Shown here piece by piece: positions 30,337-39,790 of a stretch of 64,000 nucleotides of DNA. Source of the DNA: Pycnococcus provasolii (Eukaryota; Chlorophyta; Pseudoscourfieldiophyceae; Pseudoscourfieldiales; Pycnococcaceae); assembly GCA_938743325.2 (NCBI GenBank), contig OW568867.1:558001-622000 (forward strand), in the 5' to 3' direction. The notes under the pieces were generated by a model. That model was not told where the DNA came from. It made no database searches and was given only the letters and a program-made list of their open reading frames with translations. How positions within the stretch are numbered: position 1 is the first letter of the stretch; each line of letters opens with the position of its first letter. A program made the position numbers and the translations under genes.

Positions 30337-31203
30337 ATGCCGCTCTCGTACGAGTCCAAGACGAGGCTGCGCACCGTCACCGCGCGCACGTCGCCCGAAA
30401 CGGGAGGAGGGCCGCTCGCGGCGCCCGCACACCTCAGGTTCGATGACAACTACTCCACCGGATTCCGAAACGGCCAACTCGGAACCTCGCCACCACGGGC
30501 AGGGGGAGGTGGGTCGTCAGCAGGCACATTCGGGGCGGCGAGCTCGCCGTTCCGAAGCGTCATGCTTGGAAGGCACGACTATGCGCTGAACACCCCAAGT
30601 CCCAAGTCGCACAAGGTGAACAGCCCCAGCTCGCTGTCGACGTCGATGTCGCCGCCGTCGTCGCGAAAAAAAGGAAAGGGGGAACCGACACTGCCCACGT
30701 ACACGTCGCTACGCAAAAAGCTCGAGACCATCAATATGGAGCGGGAGGCGCAGGAGGCGCAGCTAGCGCAAAAACTCGAACAGGCGAAGCAGGTGGAGGC
30801 GAACGCGAAAAACGAAGTGTCGAAGACCAAGGCTAAGCTGGAGTCGTTCACGTTTGACGTCAAGAAGCTCGAGACGATTCACATAGATGTTGCGCACGCC
30901 TGGCTGCGCGGCGGGTGTCGGTGCGAGGGGAAGGGCGGCTCGGGAACTTGGGAAAAAGGTGAACTCACCCTCGTTGACGACCACCTCGTGTGGAGCGTGT
31001 CAGGTGGACTCGCCGCGTGCGTTGGCTTGATGTCGCGGAGATGCAGGCTTGAGGTGAGGAACCTAAAGGTGACGACCAAGAACAAGGTGTGTACGCTGCA
31101 GAGCGGAAACACGACGCTGTCGTGCCGCATGAAGAATGATAGCGACACGGCGGCGCTGACAGACTGCTGTTTCCGGATAGCGTTGAACGCACAAGGCAAA
31201 TAA
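30337..31203 (+). CDS. Unrecognised 288-residue coiled-coil protein
   Basis: Intact frame. Residues 1-115 are Ser/Pro/Gly-rich and disordered. Residues 125-185 form a charged coiled coil (EREAQEAQLAQKLEQAKQVE). The C-terminal 100 residues form a compact beta-rich unit (GTWEKGELTLVDDHLVWSV; RCRLEVRNLKVTTKNKV) that could be a PH/GRAM-like lipid- or protein-binding fold, though I cannot assign it. The last codons (AQGK then stop) lie inside the first copy of the downstream tandem duplication. Confidence 0.6.
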   Translation: MPLSYESKTRLRTVTARTSPETGGGPLAAPAHLRFDDNYSTGFRNGQLGTSPPRAGGGGSSAGTFGAASSPFRSVMLGRHDYALNTPSPKSHKVNSPSSLSTSMSPPSSRKKGKGEPTLPTYTSLRKKLETINMEREAQEAQLAQKLEQAKQVEANAKNEVSKTKAKLESFTFDVKKLETIHIDVAHAWLRGGCRCEGKGGSGTWEKGELTLVDDHLVWSVSGGLAACVGLMSRRCRLEVRNLKVTTKNKVCTLQSGNTTLSCRMKNDSDTAALTDCCFRIALNAQGK

Positions 31204-32037
31204 CCATAGAGCATCATCAATCATAGAATTGTGTGCGAATTTGTACAAGAATCCTCTTTTTATTTTTAACGTCGCCTCGTTCGTCTTACTTACTTACTTA
31301 CTTACTCATTCTTTTTCCAACTTGTTGACGCGTTTTTTGAGCTGGAATGATCCCGGCGGGTTGCGCTGAAATGGCGCACTGTTCGACGACGACGCTGCTG
31401 CTGCCACCGCACCGAGCTTGTTGACGCGCTTTTTCAGCTGGAATGTGCCTGGAGGGTTGCGCTGGAATCCACCACCCACAAGGCAAATAACCATAGAGCA
31501 TCATCAATCATAGAATTGTGTGCGAATTTGTACATTTTTTTTTTAACGTCGCCTCGTTCGTCTTACTTACTTACTTACTTACTCATTCTTTTTCCAACTT
31601 GTTGACGCGTTTTTTGAGCTGGAATGATCCCGGCGGGTTGCGCTGAAATGGCGCACTGTTCGACGACGACGCTGCTGCTGCTGCCACCGCACCGAGCTTG
31701 TTGACGCGCTTTTTCAGCTGGAATGTGCCTGGAGGGTTGCGCTGGAATCCACCACCCACAAGGCAAATAACCATAGAGCATCATCAATCATAGAGTTGTG
31801 TGCGAATTTGTACATTTTTTTTTTAACGTCGCCTCGTTCGTCTTACTTACTTACTTACTTACTCATTCTTTTTCCAACTTGTTGACGCGTTTTTTGAGCT
31901 GGAATGATCCCGGCGGGTTGCGCTGAAATGGCGCACTGTTCGACGACGACGCTGCTGCTGCTGCCACCGCACCGAGCTTGTTGACGCGCTTTTTCAGCTG
32001 GAATGTGCCTGGAGGGTTGCGCTGGAATCCACCACCC
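31191..32037. repeat. Three-copy tandem duplication of convergent gene ends (about 280-287 bp units)
   Basis: The word ACAAGGCAAATAACC recurs at 31191, 31478 and 31758, giving periods of 287 and 280 bp. Each unit holds the last codons and 3' sequence of the plus-strand 288-residue gene, an ACTT microsatellite, and the last codons of the minus-strand plastid repeat-motif gene. The third copy is the functional 3' end of the minus gene; the two left copies are stranded gene-end duplicates of about 62-63 codons. Near-identity of the units shows a recent event. Confidence 0.92.
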
Positions 32038-33539
32038 ACGGCGGCCATCTTGTTGACGCGCTTTTTCAGCTGGAATGTGCCTGGAGGGTTGCGCTGGAAT
32101 TCACCACCCACGGCGGCCATCTTGTTGACGCGCTTTTTCAGCTGGAATGTGCCAGGAGGGTTGCGCACAAACGGCACCACATCTGAATCATCACCGTCGT
32201 CCACGTACGCGAGTTCCTCCTCAAGCTGTCGCGTGTAGCGCACGAGATTTTCGCGCTCCCCCACGACTTCGCGCGTCATCGACTCGAGCGTCGCACGGAG
32301 GCTAGACATTTCCTGTTCGAGCTTCGAGCTTTCGCTGCGGCTAGCCTTTAATTCGCTTTCAAGCTTCGAGTTGGCCTCCCGAGCTTTCGCAAGGTCAATT
32401 TCTGTAGAGGATGGTTGACTGTTGAATCCTGACCGCTTCTTTTCGAAGCGCTCGAAGAGCTCCTCCGTGAACAGGAGGGAAGTAGAGTCTGCGGAAGTAG
32501 AGTCTGAGTCTTCGGAGTCTTCGTCGTCGTCAACGTACGCAAGCTGCTCCTCAAGGCTGCGCGCGTACTCTGTGAGTTTCGTCTTCTCGGTGACAAAGTC
32601 AAGCGTAGCGGCTGCGAGCGCCTCCCTGAGTTGCTCCTCGGCAGCGGCGGCGGCGGCGGCGGCGGCGGAGGCGGAGGCGGCGGAGGCGGCGGCAGCATTC
32701 GCCTTAGCCTGCTCTGCGGCGAGCAGCGCGGCGGATTCTTTCATTTGCGTCGCGAGCTTCTCACTGCTTGAGGCTTCGATCTGCGCGATTTTCGATTCCA
32801 ACGCCGTGAGTTGCGTTTGGAGCAGGCTGTTGGATTCGAGAAGTCTTTCGTTGTCTTCGGACAAGATTATGAGCGCGGCGTCGTCGAGCGGCGACGACGT
32901 GTTGTCCGGATCAGAGTACGCGATTTCTTCTTCCAAGGAACGTGTGTGCTGCAGAGTTTTTGACTGCTGTGTTTGGAAGTCGACGGCAAGAGCTTGGAGG
33001 TTTTCTGCATGTTTGATTTCTTGCTGTTTCAGCTGAGACTTGAGAGACTCCAAAGTTTCCTGGTGCTGCGCGAGCTTGACTAAGGAGAGAGAATTGTAGG
33101 CATCTTCTTGATTTTTCATTGATGTTTTCAGCGTGGTGATCAAGTTGCGAGAGTTGGCAAGCTCAGATTGCGAAGATGCGAGTGCCGTTTTCGCGAGAGC
33201 GAGCTCAGACTTGAGCGAGGATAACGACGAGGTATCAAGACCCTGAGGGGAAGAAGTGAGCAAGTCTACTTTTTTTGTGAGTAGGTCGAGCTGCGCGGCG
33301 ATGGACGGATCGGATGCTGGTGCTGGCGATGATGATTGAGGAGCGGCAGGAGGGTAGTAGACGAAGTATCCTCCTCCTGCTCCTCCTGCTCCTCCGGGGG
33401 GGGGAGGGGGAGGTGGCGGTGGTGGAGCGGAGCAGGCACGTACTACTACTGAAGGAGCAGGACGACGACGACATATATAGCTGTGAGAGCCACTTGGCTT
33501 CTTCAACAAAGAAGAAGCCGACATCCCAGGCGCCAACAT
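31863..33539 (-). CDS. Predicted plastid coiled-coil protein with C-terminal basic repeat motif
   Basis: 558 codons. Residues 1-37 are Ser/Arg-rich and end in VVVRACSA, a good plastid transit peptide with a VRAC cleavage site. A poly-Pro and Gly stretch follows, then coiled coil from about 78 to 440. The motif LEEELAYVDD or a close variant recurs three times, each followed by an acidic Asp/Ser patch. The C-terminus has four copies of RNPPGTFQLKKRVNK (one with Ser for Thr) starting at about residues 459, 483, 507 and 540, with spacers of 9, 9 and 18 residues. I do not recognise the family. Regularly spaced basic motifs on a long disordered or coiled plastid protein resemble the logic of multivalent linker proteins, for example pyrenoid linkers, but this is analogy only. 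Confidence 0.7.
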   Translation of the reverse strand: MLAPGMSASSLLKKPSGSHSYICRRRPAPSVVVRACSAPPPPPPPPPPGGAGGAGGGYFVYYPPAAPQSSSPAPASDPSIAAQLDLLTKKVDLLTSSPQGLDTSSLSSLKSELALAKTALASSQSELANSRNLITTLKTSMKNQEDAYNSLSLVKLAQHQETLESLKSQLKQQEIKHAENLQALAVDFQTQQSKTLQHTRSLEEEIAYSDPDNTSSPLDDAALIILSEDNERLLESNSLLQTQLTALESKIAQIEASSSEKLATQMKESAALLAAEQAKANAAAASAASASAAAAAAAAAEEQLREALAAATLDFVTEKTKLTEYARSLEEQLAYVDDDEDSEDSDSTSADSTSLLFTEELFERFEKKRSGFNSQPSSTEIDLAKAREANSKLESELKASRSESSKLEQEMSSLRATLESMTREVVGERENLVRYTRQLEEELAYVDDGDDSDVVPFVRNPPGTFQLKKRVNKMAAVGGEFQRNPPGTFQLKKRVNKMAAVGGGFQRNPPGTFQLKKRVNKLGAVAAAAASSSNSAPFQRNPPGSFQLKKRVNKLEKE

Positions 33540-34539
33540 CGCGGAAAAATGGATGGCGTCGTTGGTGGTGTTTTATCCGATCAAACGTTGCCGGTCCCGG
33601 AGGGCGAACGTTGCCATATCTGTTGCACATGCTTGTTTCTGTATGGTGGCACGCATGATTAGGGCTTTCAGCATAGAGCAGCACAACTTCGTGCAGGTGT
33701 ACGTCATCTTCTCCGATATCTCCATGCGTAAAACCTGAAGAAACATCGGCCTCACGACCTTCACTTTCCACACAGACGGGGATCGAAGCCCTGCATCGTA
33801 AGAATTTCTTTCCGAATTGCTCCTCTCGTTCAATTCGTCCGAAATAATTCTGACAATTCTCATTTTCTTGAACAGTCCACAACCTATTTGGGGATGTGTA
33901 CGAATTTTCTTCGCCAAGACAACTTTCAATCGTCTTCGAAACACATTCTGATTGATCAATTTACGCCACAGAGCTCACTTGGTAGAGCGTAAGTCATAAT
34001 TTTCGCCCTCAGCTCGATGTAATTGCATCAAAAACCTTCGCTCATTTTTCATTCCTATACCAGGGTATGGTAAGTTGAAAAAAAACCATCCTCATTCTCG
34101 AATACTCGAACAATATTCCCTAACCATTCCTTTCTCCCCGCAGTTAGCAATTCGGTATTTATAACCTTGCCAACACAAAACTCGCTTTGATGCGAGACTT
34201 TTTTTTTTGCTTGGAAGCGTGACCATTCCTTGTCCATGCGCCCATGCAAGGCCAATCTCACGGATAGTTTCAAGATAGTTTCAGGACCCTCCTCATCATT
34301 CGTGATGCGGACTGTGACGGAAGTGCTTTGTGAGACCTTGACGAGTCTACGCCGCGCAGGAAGGAGAAGGAACCATCGTCGTCGGTTTGTGGGGACATGG
34401 CGACGCAGCAGGTGGAAATGAACGCCGTCGAGGAGGTGCACACTTCGTCTCATGGTCGGTTCTTTTGAAGACGACGACAGCGACGACGAGGGTATGTCGG
34501 AGTGGCCGGATGCAGAATTAGTAGGCATGGCCAGCTGAC
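33540..34539. other. 1-kb spacer at the edge of the fragment mosaic
   Basis: No family is recognised on either strand. A tRNA-like GAGCTCACTTGGTAGAGC word occurs near 33971 but does not sit in a foldable tRNA. A minus-strand frame of 245 codons (34055-34792) overlaps the ABC and rhomboid fragments on the other strand and has no family features. Confidence 0.45.
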
Positions 34540-34649
34540 AGCAGCGTGCGCTTCCGACGCTATTGGATGCGATGGACCGCAGACTGGCGGTGGTCGGACG
34601 AACTGGATCTCGCAAGAGCTCTCTTACCGCCGCGCTCATTCGGATTGCT
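34540..34649 (+). pseudogene. ABC-transporter nucleotide-binding-domain fragment
   Basis: The plus strand encodes about 36 residues of an ABCC-type second nucleotide-binding domain around the Walker A loop: LPTLLDAMDRRLAVVGRTGS, then RKSSLTAALIRIA. The P-loop reads GRTGSRKSS where GRTGSGKSS is expected, and a stop follows at once. The flanks have no further ABC sequence in this direction. It is opposite in orientation to the larger ABCC piece at 35.0-35.9 kb. Confidence 0.6.
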
Positions 34650-34658
34650 TGATGGACT

Positions 34659-34865
34659 ATGGAGTGTGCGTCGGAGGCGTTGGCAGCTCGTCGGCACGGC
34701 GCTGGACACGAGCACGCGGAACACGCTATTGCCATAGCTCGCGTGACGGGTTTTGCTCTTGCGCTCGGTTTGGTGATTCCTGGTTTAGACAATGCGGGTC
34801 ATGTCGGCGGCATGACGAGCGGCGCTCTGTGCGGTTGGGTGGGTGCAAAGAACAGCGCCACGTAA
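34659..34865 (+). pseudogene. C-terminal fragment of a rhomboid-family protease
   Basis: The frame ends with HAEHAIAIARVTGFALALGL and VIPGLDNAGHVGGMTSGALCG. This matches the rhomboid last catalytic helix, where the His of the AHxGG motif pairs with the active-site Ser. The Ser-bearing GxSG helix and all earlier helices are absent, so this is a fragment. It directly abuts the ABC fragment. Confidence 0.5.
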
Positions 34866-35019
34866 ACTTTTTGTGATTGGTCTAGTCTATCCATACCACT
34901 GTAAATTTAAGTACTACCTTGGAATCATGACAGGTTCATTTTCAAAAGTAGGGCATATACGAGCGACGACCGTTGTGATGAAGTAAAACTCTATTACCGT
35001 TACTCAAATAAGCGAGCAA

Positions 35020-35930
35020 TCACAGTTGAAAACTAACCAGCAGAATGAGCTTGCACAAGCCGCCGTCGCGTGCCGTTAATTCGCTCGCGGGTCCCACCTC
35101 AGCCACACGACCCGCGTCGAGAACAGCCACCTGGCGATCGTGCGCATCGTGCGCATTCGAATGCACTCGACGGCGTTCATTTCCACCTCTAGTTGCGTCG
35201 CCAACTGAACGTCGCCGGCGAGAAGGCCTGTCACCACGATTGCAATCGTGACGACGACACCAGCGGCACCCGCGGTCAGCGATCCCGAGATGGCGAAACC
35301 CACGCTCGCGAAAGCTGCAAAGGCAACGATCGCGGAGCTCAGCGCCTCCATAGACAAGCCTAGCCAGCAGTTGGCGCTCATCAGGTGGTAAAGCACCGCG
35401 TGGCGGCGCGCCATCGCCTTGACGCACTTGCGGATGAGACGTGCGCTGCGAAGAGGCGCAACGCCGGCGAGTGCCTCGCTCAGCAATGCGTACGCCGGCG
35501 CGCGCTGCACAGCCTCAACGCGCTGCACCGCACGGCTAGTTCTGCGGTAGTAGCTCAGCAGTACGCCGCGAACATTCCAAGGCTTGTGGCGATCGTGTAG
35601 AGATATTTTTCCAATCGCATATGAAAATGTCGCGAGTGCAAACACCGCTGAACCGTCCAGCGCGAGATGCGTCGTGAAAACGCGAGGGGTGCGCGCAGCA
35701 GGCGGTGCCACAGCCTATCCCACACCGCCTTGGCAGCAGGCGAGTGGCTGCGTGCACGGCCACCGCCGTACCTTTCGCATGCGCATGTGTTGTGATGTGA
35801 ATGGGTTGGGAGGGAGGGGCTTCTTGCCGACTGGGTCCGGGTTGCTGGGGATACGTCGTTGGTGCTATCTTTTGGACCCGCCAGGTGGACCCCGCGCGGG
35901 ATCCCGGTTGGCATGTTGGATACTTGGATC
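35020..35930 (-). pseudogene. ABCC/MRP transporter fragment: second membrane domain joined to the extreme C-terminus
   Basis: In pieces of three minus-strand frames I see ABCC signatures. First comes a LLRAPLAF segment, then LEKYLYTIATSLGMFAA, then YYRRTSRAVQRVEAVQRAP and YALLSEALAGVAPLRS, then a hydrophobic helix pair ending in LEVEMNAVECI. The sequence then jumps to HDRQVAVLDAGRVAEVGPAS, ELTARDGGLCKLI, which is the very end of an ABCC second nucleotide-binding domain. About 150-200 residues of that domain are missing. The piece has several frame changes and is not functional as it stands. ABCC proteins export conjugated metabolites, often at the vacuole. Confidence 0.7.
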
Positions 35931-36008
35931 CCGGTCGGGAAACATTTTTAGTTGTGTGTACGCAGCAGCAGCATTCTCTAGACCAAGCACGCACGCTCAT
36001 CACACCTC

Positions 36009-36480
36009 ATGCCACTGGTGGATGCATGGCCCGTGGAGCGACACTCGGCCGCACCTTGGGACGACGTCGCACTCGTCATGCGACCACCGCCGCTCTGCAC
36101 AAAGGAGCCGTTCCAGATATCCGGGAACTTCCTTAACGAGTACAACGACAAAATGAACAAACAAGAGAGCTTTCGAGAACACTCAAACCACGCGGACACG
36201 ATCAGCAAAGCGTCCTTCATGTACCTCATGCTCGATGTCGGGGTTCAGGGTGTTACCGGGGTTTGGAAGTGGAGAGGTGATCGTACCGTACGTACGGAGG
36301 AACATGGCGTATTACGCTCCCAAGAGCTTCCGCTCTGGGTTCGCGTCCGCGGTGACCGCGATGAACGTCTCGCCAGATCGACGTAACTACATCGCGGGCT
36401 GGGCTGCCAACTCGCATGCGGTCGGCACTCACTACGTCGACAACAGTGTCGTCGTTGACGACGCCGCCCGTTTCCTTTTT
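36009..36480 (+). pseudogene. Possible tyrosine-recombinase C-terminal fragment
   Basis: Overlapping plus-strand frames contain KSFRSGFASAVTAMNVSPDR, then RNYIAGWAANSHAVGTHYVD. The spacing of Arg, a helix, a Trp and a Tyr recalls the C-terminal active-site region of tyrosine recombinases such as those of Crypton-like DNA transposons. The N-terminal arm and first catalytic Arg are not seen. It runs into the GAC/proline dispersed repeat. The call is tentative. Confidence 0.3.
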
Positions 36481-36559
36481 GGCCACCTCATCGGCTTGCC
36501 GCCGCCTCCTGTGGAGGTGCCTGTCGCGCCTGTCGCGCCTTGGAGCTCGCCGCTGGCCA

Positions 36560-36745
36560 CTTCCGATGTAGAAGGAGGAGGCGGCGGCATAGCAAGAGGG
36601 GGTGGCACTGCAAGGGGAGGAGGCGGCGGAGGCGGCGCGTCGTCATCCTCGTCGTCGCTGTCAGTCATGTCGTCGTCGTCGTCGTCGCTCAGGCCGTCGT
36701 CGTCGTATCCGTCGTCGTCGCGTCGGCGGTAGTGCCCCATCCCTC
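36560..36745 (-). repeat. Dispersed GAC/proline repeat, copy 1
   Basis: Read on the minus strand this encodes GGGMGHYRRRDDDGYDDDG, an Asp/Ser tract, then a PPPPPPPLAVPPPLA run. The same block occurs on the plus strand inside the long frame at 40224-41837. The two copies are inverted relative to each other and are about 4.3 kb apart. Confidence 0.8.
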
Positions 36746-36760
36746 CGCCAGGGTTAAATT

Positions 36761-37260
36761 TCATGCGAGTCGCGTGAACGTTGTCCGCATCCAGCGCTTC
36801 GCCAGCATTGACAAAAGTTGCGCACAGGTGTCTCCTCGCGCCTACTACCACCCACGACGAACGCATGCACGCTGCGGCAAAGCATTTGCACAATTGACAG
36901 CCTGCAGGGTTAAGGTTGTTAAGGTTAGGGTTAGGGTTAGGGTTAGGGTTCACTTTCATGCGAGTCGCGTGAACGTTGTGCGCATCAAGCGCTTCGCCAG
37001 CATTGACAAAAGTTGCGCACAGGTGTCTCCTCGCGCCTACTACCACCCACGACGAACGCATGCACGCTGCGGCAAAGCTTTTGCACAATTGCCAGCCTGC
37101 AGGGTTAAGGTTGTTAAGGTTAGGGTTAGGGTTAGGGTTAGGGCTCACTTTCATGCGAGTCGCGTGAACGTTGTGCGCATCAAGCGCTTCGCCAGCATTG
37201 ACAAAAGTTGCGCACAGGTGTCTCCTCGCGCCTACTACCACCCACGACGAACCAATGCAC
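36761..37260 (+). repeat. Satellite-like tandem repeat, about 195-bp unit, each ending in telomere-type repeats
   Basis: TCATGCGAGTCGCGTGAACG starts units at 36761, 36957 and 37151 (periods 196 and 194 bp). Units 1 and 2 end in GGGTTAAGGTTGTTAAGG followed by four to five TTAGGG units; unit 3 breaks off near 37258. A CCCTAAACCCTAACCC word follows at about 37285. The structure looks like subtelomeric satellite inserted or left within the chromosome. Confidence 0.9.
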
Positions 37261-37454
37261 GTACCCGGACCCCCCTTCGCATAAACCCTAAACCCTAACC
37301 CATTTCCAGGGAGTCCCAGGGACCTAGGAAGTATCCCAGGGAGGGCAAAACAGGGCACAGGATAGAGTTAAAAGTCCTCCCTTACTATGGTTAAAAAGCC
37401 ACCCCAGGCCAACCCGTCCATCAAACCAACATGCGCCGCCGAGTGCTCTGATTT

Positions 37455-38404
37455 ATGGCGCCTCTCCTTAAGGCTCCCTCCTTCCTATGCAAAACACCTT
37501 TCCGTGTCCGTTCTCCTTCTCCACGGTCTCCTCGTGTGTCCATTCCCGGTAGACCTCGTTTCAGGCGCTTAAGCTTGAGCTTTCCTCCTCGTCATCCTCA
37601 TCATCATAATAACAATCAAGCTACTCATAATAGTCTCTGTGGTGCCATGGTGGTGATGTCTCTCTCCTCTGCTGGCTCCTCTGATCCTCATCATCATCGT
37701 CAACGCCTGTCATCATGGCTCTCATCATCCCTACACATCACGGATACCCATAACTACTACATCCAACTCGCCCTCCACAGACTCCGCTCATCCCCCCTCG
37801 CATCTCAAAGGGCACTCTCCGCACACATCAAAAATCATCACGCTCCCTCATTAACCTCCTCCTCCTCCACCCTCACCACAGCTCTCTCCCAGTACGCCGC
37901 CTCCCCACAGGGAAGGAAAATTCAAAACACTTCTGACACGTTGCGTCGCCTGCAACTTCAGCTCGCATCCACGCAAAATTTTGTCACGCAAGAAGAACAA
38001 ACTCCGCGCACAGCGCGCGCCGCCTCGCGCCTTCCACTCTGGGGAGCTGCGGCGTATGGCGAGCCGAGCTCTCAGCATTGGCTCGGGCGCGGGACGCGAT
38101 GCCGGCCACGTCGCGCTGAGCGAGGATATGATGAAGAAGAGGACATGCCAGCTCGTCGCGACGCTGCGTGCCCTCGAGGCGACCAGGGCTGTGGGCGAGC
38201 TGCTGCAGGGAATGTGTGCGAGCGGCGGCGAGGGCCTCGACGCGTTTCCGCTTCCGCTGTCAGAGTGCGTCCAGGCGTTCGGTGCTACGCTTGCTGACGC
38301 GTTGGAGGTGATGCACAATCTGTTCGATTGGAGTCGGGCGGAGTCGGACGGTCACGTCACGCTCCATCCCGACATCCTGCAGGAAGGCGGCGAAGCGGCC
38401 GCGG
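37455..38404 (+). pseudogene. Unrecognised helical protein fragment in two frames
   Basis: The frame from 37455 is Ser/His-rich, then helical (HNYYIQLALHRLRSSPLASQ). At about 37980 the protein-like sequence moves to the next frame: SEDMMKKRTCQLVATLRALE, then LEVMHNLFDWSRAESDGHVT. That frame runs into topoisomerase II sequence at about 38405. No family is recognised. The frame change could be an intron or an indel. Confidence 0.35.
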
Positions 38405-39135
38405 CTGCAAAGGGTGTCGACGCGCGGGGGAACGCTCGTCGACTACGTCATGTCGCAAGATCACCTCCAAGGTCACGGCGATGGTGAAGAAAAAGAACAA
38501 GAACGGAACGGAGCTGAAGCCGCACCAGGTGAAGAACCTAGCTAGGTGTTCGTCAACAGCTTGATTGACAATCCGTTCTTTGACAGCCAGACGAAGGAGA
38601 CGATGACGCTGCGCAAGGATCATTTCAGTTCGACGTGCGAGCTGAGCGAGAAGTTTCTCGCGGATGTCATCAGCAAGAGCGGCATCATCGACGCCATTCT
38701 TTCGTTTGCGAGCCTGAAGCAGAAGACGACGCGTCTCACGGGAATCCCCAAGCTCGACGACGCGAACGACGCAGGTGGACGCAACAGCCAGAAGTGCACG
38801 CTCATTCTCAAGGAGGGGTGACAGCGCCAAGTCGCTTGCAGTCAGCAGCCTCGGCGTCGTCGGGCGTGACCACTACGGCGTGTTCCCCCTGCGCGGTAAG
38901 CTGCTAAACGTGCGTGAGGCGACGCACACGCAGGTGATGGCGAATGCCGAGCTGAAATACCTCAAGCAGATCTTGGGACTGAAGCACGGCCACAAGTACG
39001 AGGACACGAAGAGCCTGCGCTACGGCAAGGTGCTCATCATGACGGACCAGGATCACGACCACGACAATTCGCACATCAAGGGTGTTCTGATCAACATGTT
39101 CGACTCGCACTTCCCATCGCTGCTTCAACGCAACA
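38405..39135 (+). pseudogene. DNA topoisomerase II fragment
   Basis: Successive frames give GGTLVDYV, KVTAMVKKKNKNGTELKPHQ, FVNSLIDNPFFDSQTKETMT, IPKLDDANDAGGRNSQKC then TLILKEG, DSAKSLAVSSLGVVGRDHYG, FPLRGKLLNVREATHTQVM and RYGKVLIMTDQDHDHDNSH. These are the end of the ATPase/transducer region and the start of the TOPRIM domain. At least three indels break the frame. One is a clear extra G at about 38818, within the EGDSAK TOPRIM motif. The TOPRIM DxD segment also carries extra residues. Sequence stops abruptly after FDSHFPSLLQ, before the DNA-cleavage Tyr domain. Confidence 0.85.
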
Positions 39136-39204
39136 ACCGATCGTCAAGGCGACGAAGGGATCGCAGTAATAGGTGTAACGTTAAAATTTACATAGAGTAT
39201 CAAA

Positions 39205-39289
39205 GGCCATCCACTGTGGATATCTTGCATGGACAGGTGGCATGGTATGAATGCCACCTGTCCATGCAACATATCCACAGTGGATGGTC
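39205..39289. repeat. Near-perfect 39-bp inverted repeat (hairpin)
   Basis: Arms 39205-39243 and 39251-39289 are reverse complements with two mismatches and a 7-base loop. The arms include the sub-palindrome CCACTGTGG. Confidence 0.93.
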
Positions 39290-39324
39290 AACTTTTTCGA
39301 ACACGCGTGTTCTCACGCGTGTAC

Positions 39325-39374
39325 GAATCCGAGCTGGCCGCAAGTTGGCCGCAAGTTGTGGCCAGCTCGGATTC
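39325..39374. repeat. Second hairpin, perfect 15-bp arms
   Basis: GAATCCGAGCTGGCC at 39325-39339 pairs with its reverse complement at 39360-39374. The loop holds an imperfect GCAAGTTGGCC direct repeat. It lies 36 bp after the longer hairpin, with an ACGCGTGT...CACGCGTG palindrome between them. Confidence 0.9.
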
Positions 39375-39418
39375 AAGGTTGCAAGGGTGATCTTCATCTT
39401 CATCAAGTCTCTGTGTAA

Positions 39419-39478
39419 GTGCGTGCTTGTGTGCTTGTGTGCTTGTGTGCTTGTGTGCTTGTGTGCTTGTGTGCCTGT
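39419..39478 (+). repeat. GTGTGCTT minisatellite
   Basis: About six copies of a GTGCTTGT-type 8-bp unit are followed by a T-run. Confidence 0.85.
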
Positions 39479-39608
39479 TTTTTTTTTTTAAATTGTTCCA
39501 AGCTTACATACATAACCACACACAACAACAACAACAACATCGATCGCCAGGTACGTTTGTGTGGTGGGTAGGTGGTTTTGTTTTTCTTTTTTTTCTTTTT
39601 TAGGGAAG

Positions 39609-39790
39609 TTACATGTCTAGCACGCTCGGAACGAGCGCGTGGCGCGCTTGCCCATCGACATTCTCCAGGCGAGCGACACGCGTCGCAACGAGCGATCCAG
39701 AGCATGCCGTATCAACGCCTGTACAAGTGCCCCCGAAATTGAAGACGTACGAGAGTCGTCCGCAGAGAAAGGCACCTCCACATCCTGCAA
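39609..39790 (-). pseudogene. Type I polyketide synthase ketosynthase fragment
   Basis: The minus strand encodes GRLSYVFNFGGTCTGVDTAC then SGSLVATRVARLENVDG. The DTACS segment is the ketosynthase active-site Cys loop. Only about 60 residues are convincing. Upstream frames to 40169 have no clear ketosynthase sequence. Type I polyketide synthases are normal, very large genes in green algae; this is a remnant or misplaced piece. Confidence 0.6.

Noticed and set aside
33962-34035. tRNA-like GAGCTCACTTGGTAGAGC followed by CATAAT, recalling an elongator methionine tRNA
   Set aside because: The D-stem pairs, but the anticodon, T and acceptor stems do not. At most it is a decayed tRNA.
34055-34792. 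Minus-strand frame of 245 codons
   Set aside because: It overlaps the ABC and rhomboid fragments recognised on the plus strand and shows no family signature of its own.
36540-37298. Plus-strand frame of 252 codons with repeated HASRVNVVRIKRFASIDK
   Set aside because: It arises from the 195-bp satellite with TTAGGG tails; there is no sign of coding selection.
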